Below are positions 43,273 to 52,253 of a stretch of 64,000 nt of DNA, in pieces. The number at the start of each line of letters is the position of its first letter. Position 1 is the stretch's first letter. The DNA comes from Maricaulis sp. (GTDB lineage: Bacteria; Pseudomonadota; Alphaproteobacteria; Caulobacterales; Maricaulaceae): assembly GCF_030149515.1 (NCBI RefSeq), contig NZ_JASBRI010000022.1, positions 248,001 through 312,000 of the forward strand, read 5' to 3'. The translations under genes were made by a program, and so were the position numbers. A model generated the notes under the pieces. That model was not told the origin of the DNA, did no database searches, and worked only from the letters and a program-made list of their open reading frames with translations.

Positions 43273-44622
43273 CTAGACCTGCAACGTGTCCCGCCGCTGC
43301 CAGGCGTCGAGTATTTCCGCCAGGCTCAGGGGCCGGGCCGGCTCGGGCAGAGCCATTTCCGGCGCGATCAGCGGACCCGAGAAATAGCGCACACCGGCCG
43401 ACAGTCCGGCCTGCAGCACCTCGATACCCGCCGTCTGGGTGAAATAGGTTTCGGCCTTCAGGAGGCACGCCGAGGCGACCCAGTCCGCCATCGCCATAAG
43501 CTGCGCCTCGTCGGGCCCGGTTTCATTCATCCGCGCAGGCACTTCGGTCCCGAAAATGCCGATGCCGCAACCGTCGAAACGTTTCAGATCGCTTGCTCCG
43601 AACGGCAATTGCGTGAGTACATAGGCGCCGAAATGCTTCATCGAGCGGAACAGCTCCTGCATCTGCCCCAGCGGCGCGCCGTCAGGCACGCCGTCGACGC
43701 GCAGGAAGAAGAAGCGGCGCATCGGCTCCGGCACGGATTGCAGGATCGCGAAATAGCGCATGCGCTGGGACAGGGTGGCGATGGTGTCGTAGTGCACCGG
43801 CACGATGATGGCGCATGCGCCGCCCTGGGCGTAGGCCTTCTGGAAGCCGCGCTGGGCTGCGCGCGCCACGGATTCGTCGAGCTTGCGGTGCAGTGTCCGG
43901 TCGTCGGCCCCCATCAGCGTGTCACGCCCGTAATAGGCAAATCCCTTCACCACCCGGCGGGCAACGCAGATATTGTGCAGCAGGGCCGATTTGCGCCCGT
44001 CCCAGCAGGGCTTGAAGACGATATCGTCCCACACGCCTTCGCTCTCGGTGTAGATGGCCCTGGGCCGGGGCGTATAGACCGGTCTGGGACCGGGTCTGGG
44101 CGCCTCGACCCAGGCCGCACCCGTTTCGCCCGCCCGTTCCAGGCGCCGGTCGGGTGTCCAGGGCGGTGTCCGGCCGGGTTCGTGACCGCCGGCCTCCGCA
44201 TCGCCCGTCCCGGACGGCCGGGCGCTCTCATCCTGGTCGCGCGCGACGATTTCCAGCAATTCCTCGGTTGTCACGCTGCGCGCCTCGGCCAGGATTTCCA
44301 GTGGACCGAGGTCGCTGTCGCCCAGGAAGAAGCGTTCCAGCTCCTGCGAGATCCCGTCGACGGTGGCCTGCGCGGCTTCGCCGTCCAGGGCCGCAAAAAT
44401 GATCATGAAACCGCCGCGGCAACGGATCACGGCGTCGTCTCCATCGAGGCGTTTCTCGATGAAATGATGGCCGACCTCGTAGATCTTCTCGCGCAAACGG
44501 TCCCAGTCGCCGCCCGCACGCTCGCGCACCCGGCCCAGATTGAGAAACCGGACCTGGCCCATATCGACGGAACTGCGACCGGCGAGGACTTTCTTGAGCT
44601 TCTTTTTCAGTTCGGGCGGCAT
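43273..44622 (-). CDS. Uncharacterised protein A of a tandem paralog pair; possible degenerate GGDEF/EAL-like architecture
   Basis: 449 aa; shares HFIEKRL, RC(R/K)GGF, FFLGD, WDDIVFKPCWD, YGRDTL, PDGAPLGQM with the upstream gene; C-terminal GIEVLQAGLSAGVRYFSGPLIAPEM resembles the EAL tail. Confidence 0.8.
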   Translation of the reverse strand: MPPELKKKLKKVLAGRSSVDMGQVRFLNLGRVRERAGGDWDRLREKIYEVGHHFIEKRLDGDDAVIRCRGGFMIIFAALDGEAAQATVDGISQELERFFLGDSDLGPLEILAEARSVTTEELLEIVARDQDESARPSGTGDAEAGGHEPGRTPPWTPDRRLERAGETGAAWVEAPRPGPRPVYTPRPRAIYTESEGVWDDIVFKPCWDGRKSALLHNICVARRVVKGFAYYGRDTLMGADDRTLHRKLDESVARAAQRGFQKAYAQGGACAIIVPVHYDTIATLSQRMRYFAILQSVPEPMRRFFFLRVDGVPDGAPLGQMQELFRSMKHFGAYVLTQLPFGASDLKRFDGCGIGIFGTEVPARMNETGPDEAQLMAMADWVASACLLKAETYFTQTAGIEVLQAGLSAGVRYFSGPLIAPEMALPEPARPLSLAEILDAWQRRDTLQV

Positions 44623-44701
44623 GAGCGCGTAAATCCCCGGCGAAACACTCCGGCCAGGTCAGGCTAGCGCTGCAGGTCTTGCGATTCCTCTAAGCGCCCG
44701 C

Positions 44702-46120
44702 TCAGGCAACGTCGGATTGCCGCCGCATGATATCGTCCAGCGTGCAGGCTCTCAGCGGCGCCGGGCGTTTCAGGTCGCCGCCGATCACCGAACCCGAGAA
44801 CACTTCGAACCCGGCATCCAGGCTGACCGTTAATTGGTCGAGCGTCGCCACCTGGGTCAGGCAGCCGCGGGCCTTGGCGCGGACGATCGAGGTCGCCTGC
44901 GCGGTCAGCTTCTCGACGGTCGCCGGACTGGCGGCGAAGGGGCGCCGGCTGGGTATCTGCGAGCTGAACAGCGTAATGCCGCAATTCTCGAACCGGCTCA
45001 GATGCACCGTACCGAGCGGTATCTTGGCGAGAATATTGGAGCCGAAACAGCGCATCGCCCGGAACAATTCCTCCATCTGCCCCAGGGGCGCGCCATCGGG
45101 AATATTGTCGACGCGGATATAGAAATACTTCCTCAGCCGCGGCGGCACGTATTGCAGGATGGAAAAATAGCGGATCCGGTCCTGGGCACCCAGAATGGTG
45201 TCGTAATTCACCGGAATAGCGACCGCACACCTCATACCTTCGGAATAGCGGCTCATGAAGCCGCGCTGGGCGGCAATCACCACGGCGTGGTCGAGGGCGC
45301 GGTGCAAAGCCGGGGAATCCTTGCCCAGAAGCGTATCGCGACCGTACAGCGTCTCCCCGCGATACTGCCGCCGCGCCAGGCAGAAACTGGCGATGATATG
45401 GTTGAAACGCACGTCCCAGCACGGTTTGAAAACGATATCGTCCCAGGTCTTGTCGAGTTCGGAGAACAACGCCGCGGTTACGTGTCCGGGCGCCACTTCG
45501 GGAACATTGCCGTCCTCGTCCTCGATGGCGGTACGCGCCCGCGGCCCCGTACCGGCCGTCTTTTCCTGGCTGGGCACGACCGCCTGATCGAGCTCGTCTT
45601 TCTCCACTGAATCGACGGCCAGGACACCGGTATTTTCCCGGGCATCGTGTGCGATGGGGCGCCATTTTCCAGGCCCCTCCGGTCCGGGCGAGCCAGGCGC
45701 CTCGGTTTCCGACGCATCGCCGGTCTCCCGGCTGCGCTCCATGAAATCGGCCAGGTCCCCGACCGGGATGGATTCGCTGCGCGCGGAAATCTCGAACTGT
45801 TTCAGGATACGGTCGCCCAGGAAGAACAGGTTGAGCTGCTGGGAGGTCTGTTCGGTGCGTTCCTTCGCTTCCTCGTCGCTGCCCTTGGCAAAGACCAGGA
45901 TGAATCCGCCCTTGCAGCGCAGAAGGACATCGCGCTCGGACAGGCGTTTCTCGATGAAATGGGAGGATGCGCTGTAGACCTTGTCTTTCAGCGTCTCCCA
46001 CTTGTCCCCCGCTTCTGCACGAACCATGTCGAGATTGACCCACTGGAAGTGGCCGATATCGACTGCGTCGCGGCCGGCGAGGGCCGCTTTGAGGCGGTCC
46101 AGGGTTTCCGGCTTCATCAC
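44702..46120 (-). CDS. Uncharacterised protein B of a tandem paralog pair; possible degenerate GGDEF/EAL-like architecture
   Basis: 472 aa; same motif series as 43273-44622 (SHFIEKRLSERDVLLRCKGGFILVFA, WDDIVFKPCWDVRFNHI, LYGRDTLLG, NIPDGAPLGQMEELFRAM). Confidence 0.8.
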   Translation of the reverse strand: MMKPETLDRLKAALAGRDAVDIGHFQWVNLDMVRAEAGDKWETLKDKVYSASSHFIEKRLSERDVLLRCKGGFILVFAKGSDEEAKERTEQTSQQLNLFFLGDRILKQFEISARSESIPVGDLADFMERSRETGDASETEAPGSPGPEGPGKWRPIAHDARENTGVLAVDSVEKDELDQAVVPSQEKTAGTGPRARTAIEDEDGNVPEVAPGHVTAALFSELDKTWDDIVFKPCWDVRFNHIIASFCLARRQYRGETLYGRDTLLGKDSPALHRALDHAVVIAAQRGFMSRYSEGMRCAVAIPVNYDTILGAQDRIRYFSILQYVPPRLRKYFYIRVDNIPDGAPLGQMEELFRAMRCFGSNILAKIPLGTVHLSRFENCGITLFSSQIPSRRPFAASPATVEKLTAQATSIVRAKARGCLTQVATLDQLTVSLDAGFEVFSGSVIGGDLKRPAPLRACTLDDIMRRQSDVA

Positions 46121-46215
46121 ACACTCGCAAAGACTGGCCCGCCAGGCGACAGGAGGCAGGCAGAACCGTCATTCTAGTGGCGATACCTTAACGATAGGTG
46201 GTCGCCCCGGGCCGG

Positions 46216-46223
46216 TTAACCAT
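46216..46223 (+). promoter_or_regulatory. Candidate CtrA half-site TTAACCAT upstream of the tandem paralogs
   Basis: Exact TTAACCAT about 96 bp upstream of the 46120 start; motif could occur by chance. Confidence 0.3.
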
Positions 46224-46320
46224 AAGGCGAAGTTTACGCACCGCTTTTGTCCGCTTAAAAAACAAGACATTACTTGCTTCATGCCACCAAGCCGCGGCGC
46301 ATGTATAATATATTACGCCG

Positions 46321-46749
46321 TCAGCGGGTCGTGGCCACAATGGCGCCGTCGATCGACAGACCGCCGCCGCCGCGGGCGAACAGGTAGAAGCTCATCGCCG
46401 CGAACATCACGGTCATCGGCCAGGCCTCGGGCGCCACCCACACCCCGTAGATCCAGCTCGCCAGCAGCAGGGCCACGCCCGCCAGCCGGGTGAGAAAACC
46501 CAGCACCAGCAGTGCGGCGCAGATCTGCGCTCCCCAGACCGCGAACTGAGCCAGATGAACCGGCGCAATCACCGGGACCGACCAGACATCGGCGGCATGG
46601 ACGATATCCGGCATGACCTCGGGCCAGGGACCGGCATGCGCCCGTCCCCACAGCCACAGGCCCGGCGCCAGGGACAGGCGGATCAGCCCGCCGACGAGCC
46701 AGTCCGGCATGAAGCGTTCGGCCCGGGCGGGCCGAGCGGTGGTATCCAT
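46321..46749 (-). CDS. DoxX-like membrane protein
   Basis: LVGGLIRLSLAPGLWLWGRAHAG...HLAQFAVWGAQICAALLVLGFLTRLAGVALLLASWIYGVWVAPEAW: DoxX-family hydrophobic pattern. Confidence 0.75.
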   Translation of the reverse strand: MDTTARPARAERFMPDWLVGGLIRLSLAPGLWLWGRAHAGPWPEVMPDIVHAADVWSVPVIAPVHLAQFAVWGAQICAALLVLGFLTRLAGVALLLASWIYGVWVAPEAWPMTVMFAAMSFYLFARGGGGLSIDGAIVATTR

Positions 46750-46860
46750 GAGCGCCCCCGGAAACATCCCCTCACAGCCAGCATGCCCAAGCCGCATCCC
46801 GGCTGCAATCGTCTGCACCTCTGGCGCGAGTCGAGGACGCGGCGATGACCGCGAACACAC

Positions 46861-47040
46861 TCAGCCGGCGAGAAAGACGGTGTGCATCAAACCGTCCCAG
46901 AGCGCTCCCGGAACCCGGTGCAGCAGCGTGCCCTTCGGGCCGAGCAGCCGGACAGCGCCGAGGGCCAGCGCCGACAGTGCGCTGGCCCCATGGATCGGTA
47001 CCAGCAGGGGGCGTCCAGGTTCATGCCGGCCTCCAGCAGC
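46861..47040 (-). pseudogene. Truncated DUF2306-like fragment
   Basis: RPLLVPIHGASALSALALGAVRLLGPKGTLLHRVPGALWDGLMHTVFLAG* resembles the first conserved block of DUF2306 proteins (compare LGLHAGSASLALLAGPWQLHGPLRAARPGLHRLLGRLYAV at 49799-50422), then stops. Confidence 0.45.
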
Positions 47041-48526
47041 CGTGAAATCCCAGCGGACAGGCATAGGGCAGGCGCCAGCTGGCGACGGGCCCGTCTCCGA
47101 CATTGCGGGCGTCCAGCACATGCAGCTCGGTCGCCGCGGCGCGCGTGTTCAGCGCCGTGTGGACGAGCCAGCCCTCGCCTTCCGCCGGACCGGCAGGCAC
47201 GAAGAGCGGTTCTTCCACGATGACATCCGCGTCATGGCTGAAGCGCTGGGTGGCGCCGGAGACCAGGTCGCGGCGCACGATATCCGTGGGTCCTTGGATC
47301 TGCCCCGGCTGCCAGCCGACATGCCAGGTATAGCGCCGTTCCAGCCCGGTCAGACGCATGTCGACCTGGGGAAATTCCGCATAGCCGTCGTCGAACACGG
47401 ACTGTTCGGACCGCCCGCCGGGATAAAGGACAAGACGGTGCAGACGGGCCTGCGAGACCGTTTCTTCGCGGGCCACGCCGCGCATCACGTCATAGGCGCC
47501 GCCAATGGCGAAGCGGGCGTCGCCGGACATGGCCGCGTCGAGACAGATCGTGCCGTCGGTGCGCTCCCAGGCACCGCCGACATGGAAGAGGAAGCCCGGC
47601 GGCAGATCCCAGGTGCGGCGCTGCGACCAGTCGGCCTTGTCGATCGCGATCGCGCGCATTGGCCGGCTTCCGTCCCAGCGGAAGCTCTCCAGATAGGGCA
47701 GGCGCATGCGCTCGAAACGCAGATTGCCCACCAGGAAGACCAGCGACCGTTCAGTGACGGCAAAATCATGGATCATTCCGCCGGGCACATCGCCTACCAT
47801 ATCGGCCCGGCGCAGGCTTCCGTCGGGCGCGATCTGCCAGAGCACCAGCGCGTTGCGCGCCGCGTCCTGGCCGAAATTCCAGACCGTGCCATCGGGATCG
47901 ACCTTGGGATGGGCCGAAAACGGCAGGCCCGCCAGGCCATCGCCCCAGACGCGCGGCCCGTCCGACTGCAGCGTGTCCGGATCGAGCTGCCAGGCCGAAC
48001 CGCCTTCCCACAGGGCCAGGAGATCACCGTCCAGCATCATCACGGACGTGTTGGCGGCATTCATGCCGTCCGGTCCGGACAGGCCCTCCTCGTCGGGCGG
48101 CGCCGAACCGAAGGCGGGCACCAGAAAGCGGCCCGCCGCTTCCTCGCGCCGCCATTTGCGGGTTTCCACGAAACGCGCCGCGTGGACCGGCGCCTCGCCA
48201 GCCTCCAGGTGCCAAGACTGGACCAGGCCATCGCCGTCGAACCAGTGGCGATAGCGCCAGTTCTCGCGGCTGAACCGGCCCGGCCCGTTGCGGTAGAGCA
48301 CGCCCTCCAGCCCCTCGGGCAGGCGGCCGGTCAGCCTTTGCGCCACACCGTCAAGGCCGGCGGCAGGGGCATCGGCATAGCCCAGTGTCCAGGGTTGCTC
48401 CGGCCGCGCCGCCTCGAAGGCCTCGAACACCGGATCGCCCGGCTCGGCCCGGGCCGGGCCCGGCAGTCCCGCCATGCCGCCCGCCGCGGTCATCAGGGCG
48501 ATCATCTCTCTGCGATTGGCGAACAT
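47021..48526 (-). CDS. Carotenoid oxygenase (RPE65/apocarotenoid dioxygenase family), Tat/Sec-exported candidate
   Basis: LEGVLYRNGPGRFSRENWRYRHWFDGDGLVQSWHLEAGEAPVHAARFVET...FSAHPKVDPDGTVWNFG...GGMIHDFAVTERSLVFL...FHVGGAWE...VEEPLFVPA. Confidence 0.92.
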   Translation of the reverse strand: MFANRREMIALMTAAGGMAGLPGPARAEPGDPVFEAFEAARPEQPWTLGYADAPAAGLDGVAQRLTGRLPEGLEGVLYRNGPGRFSRENWRYRHWFDGDGLVQSWHLEAGEAPVHAARFVETRKWRREEAAGRFLVPAFGSAPPDEEGLSGPDGMNAANTSVMMLDGDLLALWEGGSAWQLDPDTLQSDGPRVWGDGLAGLPFSAHPKVDPDGTVWNFGQDAARNALVLWQIAPDGSLRRADMVGDVPGGMIHDFAVTERSLVFLVGNLRFERMRLPYLESFRWDGSRPMRAIAIDKADWSQRRTWDLPPGFLFHVGGAWERTDGTICLDAAMSGDARFAIGGAYDVMRGVAREETVSQARLHRLVLYPGGRSEQSVFDDGYAEFPQVDMRLTGLERRYTWHVGWQPGQIQGPTDIVRRDLVSGATQRFSHDADVIVEEPLFVPAGPAEGEGWLVHTALNTRAAATELHVLDARNVGDGPVASWRLPYACPLGFHGCWRPA

Positions 48527-48536
48527 GGCGCTCTCC

Positions 48537-48953
48537 TCAGCGGAAGCTCATTGCATGGGCGTTCTCGCCGGCGTCCACAGCAAAGGACGCGTCCGGCCAG
48601 GCCGCCGGCCCGAACCGGCCCATGGCATTGTTGGAAAAGGCGAAAGGCTCGCTGGGAATACCCATAAGATTGGTGTCCAGCTGGCCGTCATCGTCGACGT
48701 CGTGATACATCTTGATGCCGTAGCGCCCGGCCGGCAGCGGACCGAATTCGATCTCGGCGACATCGCCGGTTACCGCCACACGGCGGCCGTCGATCGCGGT
48801 CTCGCCGTCCCAGCCCTCGGCGGAATCGTAGAGGCCGACAACGAGATGGCCGGAGCCGATTTCGATACCGTCGACCGTGACGGTGATGGATGCCGTGCCA
48901 TCGGCCATGGCCGAGGACAGGACCGCAGAAAGGATGAAAGCAGGCAGGATCAT
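48537..48953 (-). CDS. DUF2141-type secreted protein
   Basis: Signal peptide; SGHLVVGLYDSAEGWDG...FGPLPAGRYGIKMYHDVDDDGQLDTNLMGIPSEPFAFSNNAMGRFGPAAWPDASFAV. Confidence 0.88.
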   Translation of the reverse strand: MILPAFILSAVLSSAMADGTASITVTVDGIEIGSGHLVVGLYDSAEGWDGETAIDGRRVAVTGDVAEIEFGPLPAGRYGIKMYHDVDDDGQLDTNLMGIPSEPFAFSNNAMGRFGPAAWPDASFAVDAGENAHAMSFR

Positions 48954-49113
48954 GGACCATTGTCTCCATTCGAACGCCGGAACAAGGCCGGCCGGGAAGG
49001 CCCGAAGACATCCACGCTGCCGCACCGCCGGGAAACACCGATTGCGTAAACGGGCTGCCGGGCTTCGCGAATTGCGCTAGGTGTTCGTTCGCGCTTCGTG
49101 AACGACAAGGCCC

Positions 49114-49845
49114 ATGACGCTGCAGACCCTCAGATCCCTGGCCCCCAATACGGCCGCCGTCCTGGCCCTGGGCACTTTCCTGTCGATCCTCGGTCCGTAC
49201 GACACGCACGATCTCGGCCTGCCCTGGGTGTGGCTCTACTGGACGGGGCTCATGGCGCTGGGCTGGGTGTCCGGCGTCATGTTCACGGCACTGCTGGCGC
49301 GCATCGTGCCGGACTGGCCGCGCACCGCAGTCGGGCTCGCCCTGTCGATCCTGGTGTCCCTGCCGGTGGCGACCGCGGTGATATCGATCCAGGCGGCTGT
49401 CGGCAGCACCCTCAGCCTGGCGGATCTGCCGCTGACCTTCTTCCTTGTCTGGGTGATCTCGGCCGGTGTCGTGACGGTGGCGATGCTGGCTGAACGGACC
49501 GGCGGTCCCGGCAGAACGGAGACCCGCGCCGGACCGGCACTGACGGAAAAACTGCCGCCCCGCCTGCGGCGGGTCCCCTTGCTCGCGCTGCAGGCCGAGG
49601 ACCACTATCTGCGGGTCCACACAGCGGCCGGGGATTGCCTGGTCCTCATGCGGCTGCGCGATGCCATCGCCGCTGTCGGGGCGCTGGACGGCGCCCGCAC
49701 GCACCGGTCCTGGTGGGTCGCCCGCGAGGCCGTGGACCAGGTGTCCCGCGGCGACGGCCGGGCCACGCTGACCCTGAAAAACGGCGTGGAAGCCCCGGTC
49801 AGCCGGACCTATGCGCCGAAGCTGCGCGAAGCCGGCTGGTATTGA
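49114..49845 (+). CDS. Membrane-anchored LytTR-family transcriptional regulator
   Basis: Four TM-like segments, then LLALQAEDHYLRVHTAAGDCLVLMRLRDAIAAVGALDGARTHRSWWVAREAVDQVSRGDGRATLTLKNGVEAPVSRTYAPKLREAGWY. Confidence 0.93.
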   Translation: MTLQTLRSLAPNTAAVLALGTFLSILGPYDTHDLGLPWVWLYWTGLMALGWVSGVMFTALLARIVPDWPRTAVGLALSILVSLPVATAVISIQAAVGSTLSLADLPLTFFLVWVISAGVVTVAMLAERTGGPGRTETRAGPALTEKLPPRLRRVPLLALQAEDHYLRVHTAAGDCLVLMRLRDAIAAVGALDGARTHRSWWVAREAVDQVSRGDGRATLTLKNGVEAPVSRTYAPKLREAGWY

Positions 49846-50422
49846 GCCAGATCTCGGCGATCAGCAGGTGCGGCACCCAGGCCAGGAAGCTGACAATCTC
49901 ATAGGTGGTCTGGAAGCTGAGACCGGACGCGATCAGCAGGGGCATTTCCACCCGCAGCGCCAGCGCCCCAAAGGTGAGCGCGACGCTGCGCACCATCCAG
50001 CGGCGATGGGACGGGAAATCGCGCTTCAAGGCCGCCCGCACACCCAATCCGGTAACGCCCAGCCAGATTACGGCCAGACTGCCGAACCCGGCCTGGACGA
50101 CCGGTCCCCACAGCGAGCCGGCGGCCAGGGCCAGGCCGCTCAGCCCGCCGGTCGCGACCGCAACGGCATAGAGACGGCCTAGCAAACGGTGCAGGCCCGG
50201 ACGCGCAGCCCGCAGGGGGCCGTGCAATTGCCAGGGCCCCGCCAGCAACGCCAGCGATGCCGACCCGGCATGCAGGCCCAGAAGGGTTGGGCCGAAACCA
50301 TTGCGCAGGGGCTCGAAGCCGGACGGCGCCATCCCCGGCATCCAGTACCAGGCGGAATAGACGGCCACGCCCGTACACAGAATGCAAAGCGCGGCGAAGG
50401 CCACTACGCGGCTCACTTTCAT
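49799..50422 (-). CDS. DUF2306 family membrane protein
   Basis: LGLHAGSASLALLAGPWQLHGPLRAARPGLHRLLGRLYAVAVATGGLSGLALA...FPSHRRWMVRSVALTFGALALR: DUF2306 pattern. Confidence 0.85.
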   Translation of the reverse strand: MKVSRVVAFAALCILCTGVAVYSAWYWMPGMAPSGFEPLRNGFGPTLLGLHAGSASLALLAGPWQLHGPLRAARPGLHRLLGRLYAVAVATGGLSGLALAAGSLWGPVVQAGFGSLAVIWLGVTGLGVRAALKRDFPSHRRWMVRSVALTFGALALRVEMPLLIASGLSFQTTYEIVSFLAWVPHLLIAEIWLNTSRLRAASAHRSG

Positions 50423-50583
50423 GACGGCATCTCCCGAATCCGGTGTGCCATCCGGTTAGCGGCCCGCTGCGCCTGACGGGTGGAGAAATTCGCCGTATGC
50501 AGCCGTCCCCGCGCCAGTGCCGTTCGCGCGACGCAGGCCGTACGGCTTTGACACCGCGCGCGAGCCCCGGCATAGGCAAAGCC

Positions 50584-51390
50584 ATGCCGATCCAAGCCCC
50601 GCACCGACCCGGGCGCGACACCTGGCCCGCCGAGATCGCCGTCCTGACAGGACTGGGCGTCTTCTTCGCCCTGGCCGGACTGTTCGACACGGACCGCGCG
50701 CCGCTGGCGCTCAGCCTGATCTACTGGTGCGGGCTGATGGTGGCCGGCGGCAGCATCCTGATCGCGGTCGACACCGCCCTGGGACGGTTTGCCCCGCGCC
50801 CGCTGGCCGAGGGATGGACGGGGTTTGCCGGGCTCGTGCTGATCGCCGGAACCCTGCAGACCGGGGTGGTGGCGTTTTTCGAAGTCGCGCTGATGAACCA
50901 TCCGCCACAGCTGCAGGACATTCCCTATCTCTGGCCACCGGTATTGCTGGTCATGCTCGTCGCCGCAGCGGCGATGCGCGTGTTCCGGACCGTGTTGCGC
51001 CTGCGCCGGCAATCGCCCGGGGAAGCTGGCAGCCATGTCCGCGTGCCGGCACTGCTGGCCGAACGCATGGCGCCCGGACTGCGCCGCTCGCCCCTGATCG
51101 CGCTGTCGGCGGAGGATCATTATGTCCGGGTCCATACGCGGGCGGGTTCGGCCCTGGTGCTGATCCGGTTCGGCGATGCGCTGAAACTGGTCGGCCAGCA
51201 GCCGGGCCACAAGGTGCACCGGTCCTGGTGGGTCGCTACCGACGCCATCGACACGGCCGCCTACAGCCGCGGCCGCGGCGAGATCCGGCTGTCGACCGGC
51301 CTGACCGTTCCGGTCAGCCGCAGTTATGCCGAAACGCTGCGCGGCGCCGGTATCCTGCCCCGGCGCGGCGCGGCGTCCAGCTCGTCCTAG
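50584..51390 (+). CDS. Membrane-anchored LytTR-family transcriptional regulator
   Basis: TM segments then LIALSAEDHYVRVHTRAGSALVLIRFGDALKLVGQQPGHKVHRSWWVATDAIDTAAYSRGRGEIRLSTGLTVPVSRSYAETLRGAG. Confidence 0.93.
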   Translation: MPIQAPHRPGRDTWPAEIAVLTGLGVFFALAGLFDTDRAPLALSLIYWCGLMVAGGSILIAVDTALGRFAPRPLAEGWTGFAGLVLIAGTLQTGVVAFFEVALMNHPPQLQDIPYLWPPVLLVMLVAAAAMRVFRTVLRLRRQSPGEAGSHVRVPALLAERMAPGLRRSPLIALSAEDHYVRVHTRAGSALVLIRFGDALKLVGQQPGHKVHRSWWVATDAIDTAAYSRGRGEIRLSTGLTVPVSRSYAETLRGAGILPRRGAASSSS

Positions 51391-52226
51391 TGCACCATCA
51401 AGATGGCGAAACCGGTATCCTTGAGCAGGGCCGTGGTCTCGTCGCGGCCGAGCGCATACTGCCAGCCCGGCGCGCCGAAACCGCCCATTACGACGAGATC
51501 GGCCGCGTCATCCCGAGCGGTTTCAACCAGCGCGCGCGCAATACTGCGCCCCGACGCATCGACGGTCTCCGTGGCGGCGGCAACACCATGCCGGTCGAGA
51601 TAGTTCGCAAGACGGCCCAGCCGGGCTGAATCGTCGTCGTGAAGGCCTGCATGCACGGCCTTGACGCTATCCGCGGCGGCCAGCAGCGGCAGGGCGCCCG
51701 ACACGGCGCGGGCCGCCTCCAGCGAGCCGTCCCAGGCGATCATGATCCGCTTGAAACCGGCATCCGCGGCCCGGTCGGGCGGCAGCAGCAATACAGGCCG
51801 GCCAGCCTCGCAAGCGGCGGTCTTGATGGCACTCAGCTGGCTGGGCGCGCTGCGGCCGCGGGGCAGGGCCATGACCACGAGGTCGCTGAGGCGCCCTTCC
51901 GCCGCCATCGCCTGATGGGGTAATCCGACATATTCGCTCAACCGGCCGAAATGCTCCGCCGGGGCGTCGTCGCCCACCCGCTCGAACGCCCGGTGCGCAC
52001 GCAGGCTGGCTTCCGACGCCGCATCGTCCAGTGCCTCCAGCACGGCCTCCATGCCATAGGTCGAGAAGGCATCTCCCATGAAATCGCCGCCGCTGGCGGC
52101 ATTGCGGCGCACGAACAGGGCGTCCAGCCGGCCCGCCTGGGTCTCTGCGATGGCCAGGGCCTGGCGCAACAGGGCCTCGTCGTCGTCCGAGCCGCTGATC
52201 ACGGTGAGTATGCGGCGAAATGCCAT
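51387..52226 (-). CDS. Universal stress protein family (tandem UspA-like)
   Basis: RRILTVISGSDDDEALLRQALAIAETQAGRLDALFV...ARDDAADLVVMGGFGAPGWQYALGRDETTALLKDTGFAILMVH. Confidence 0.9.
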   Translation of the reverse strand: MAFRRILTVISGSDDDEALLRQALAIAETQAGRLDALFVRRNAASGGDFMGDAFSTYGMEAVLEALDDAASEASLRAHRAFERVGDDAPAEHFGRLSEYVGLPHQAMAAEGRLSDLVVMALPRGRSAPSQLSAIKTAACEAGRPVLLLPPDRAADAGFKRIMIAWDGSLEAARAVSGALPLLAAADSVKAVHAGLHDDDSARLGRLANYLDRHGVAAATETVDASGRSIARALVETARDDAADLVVMGGFGAPGWQYALGRDETTALLKDTGFAILMVH

Positions 52227-52253
52227 TGCGAAAACTCCCAGTTGCCGTTGTGA

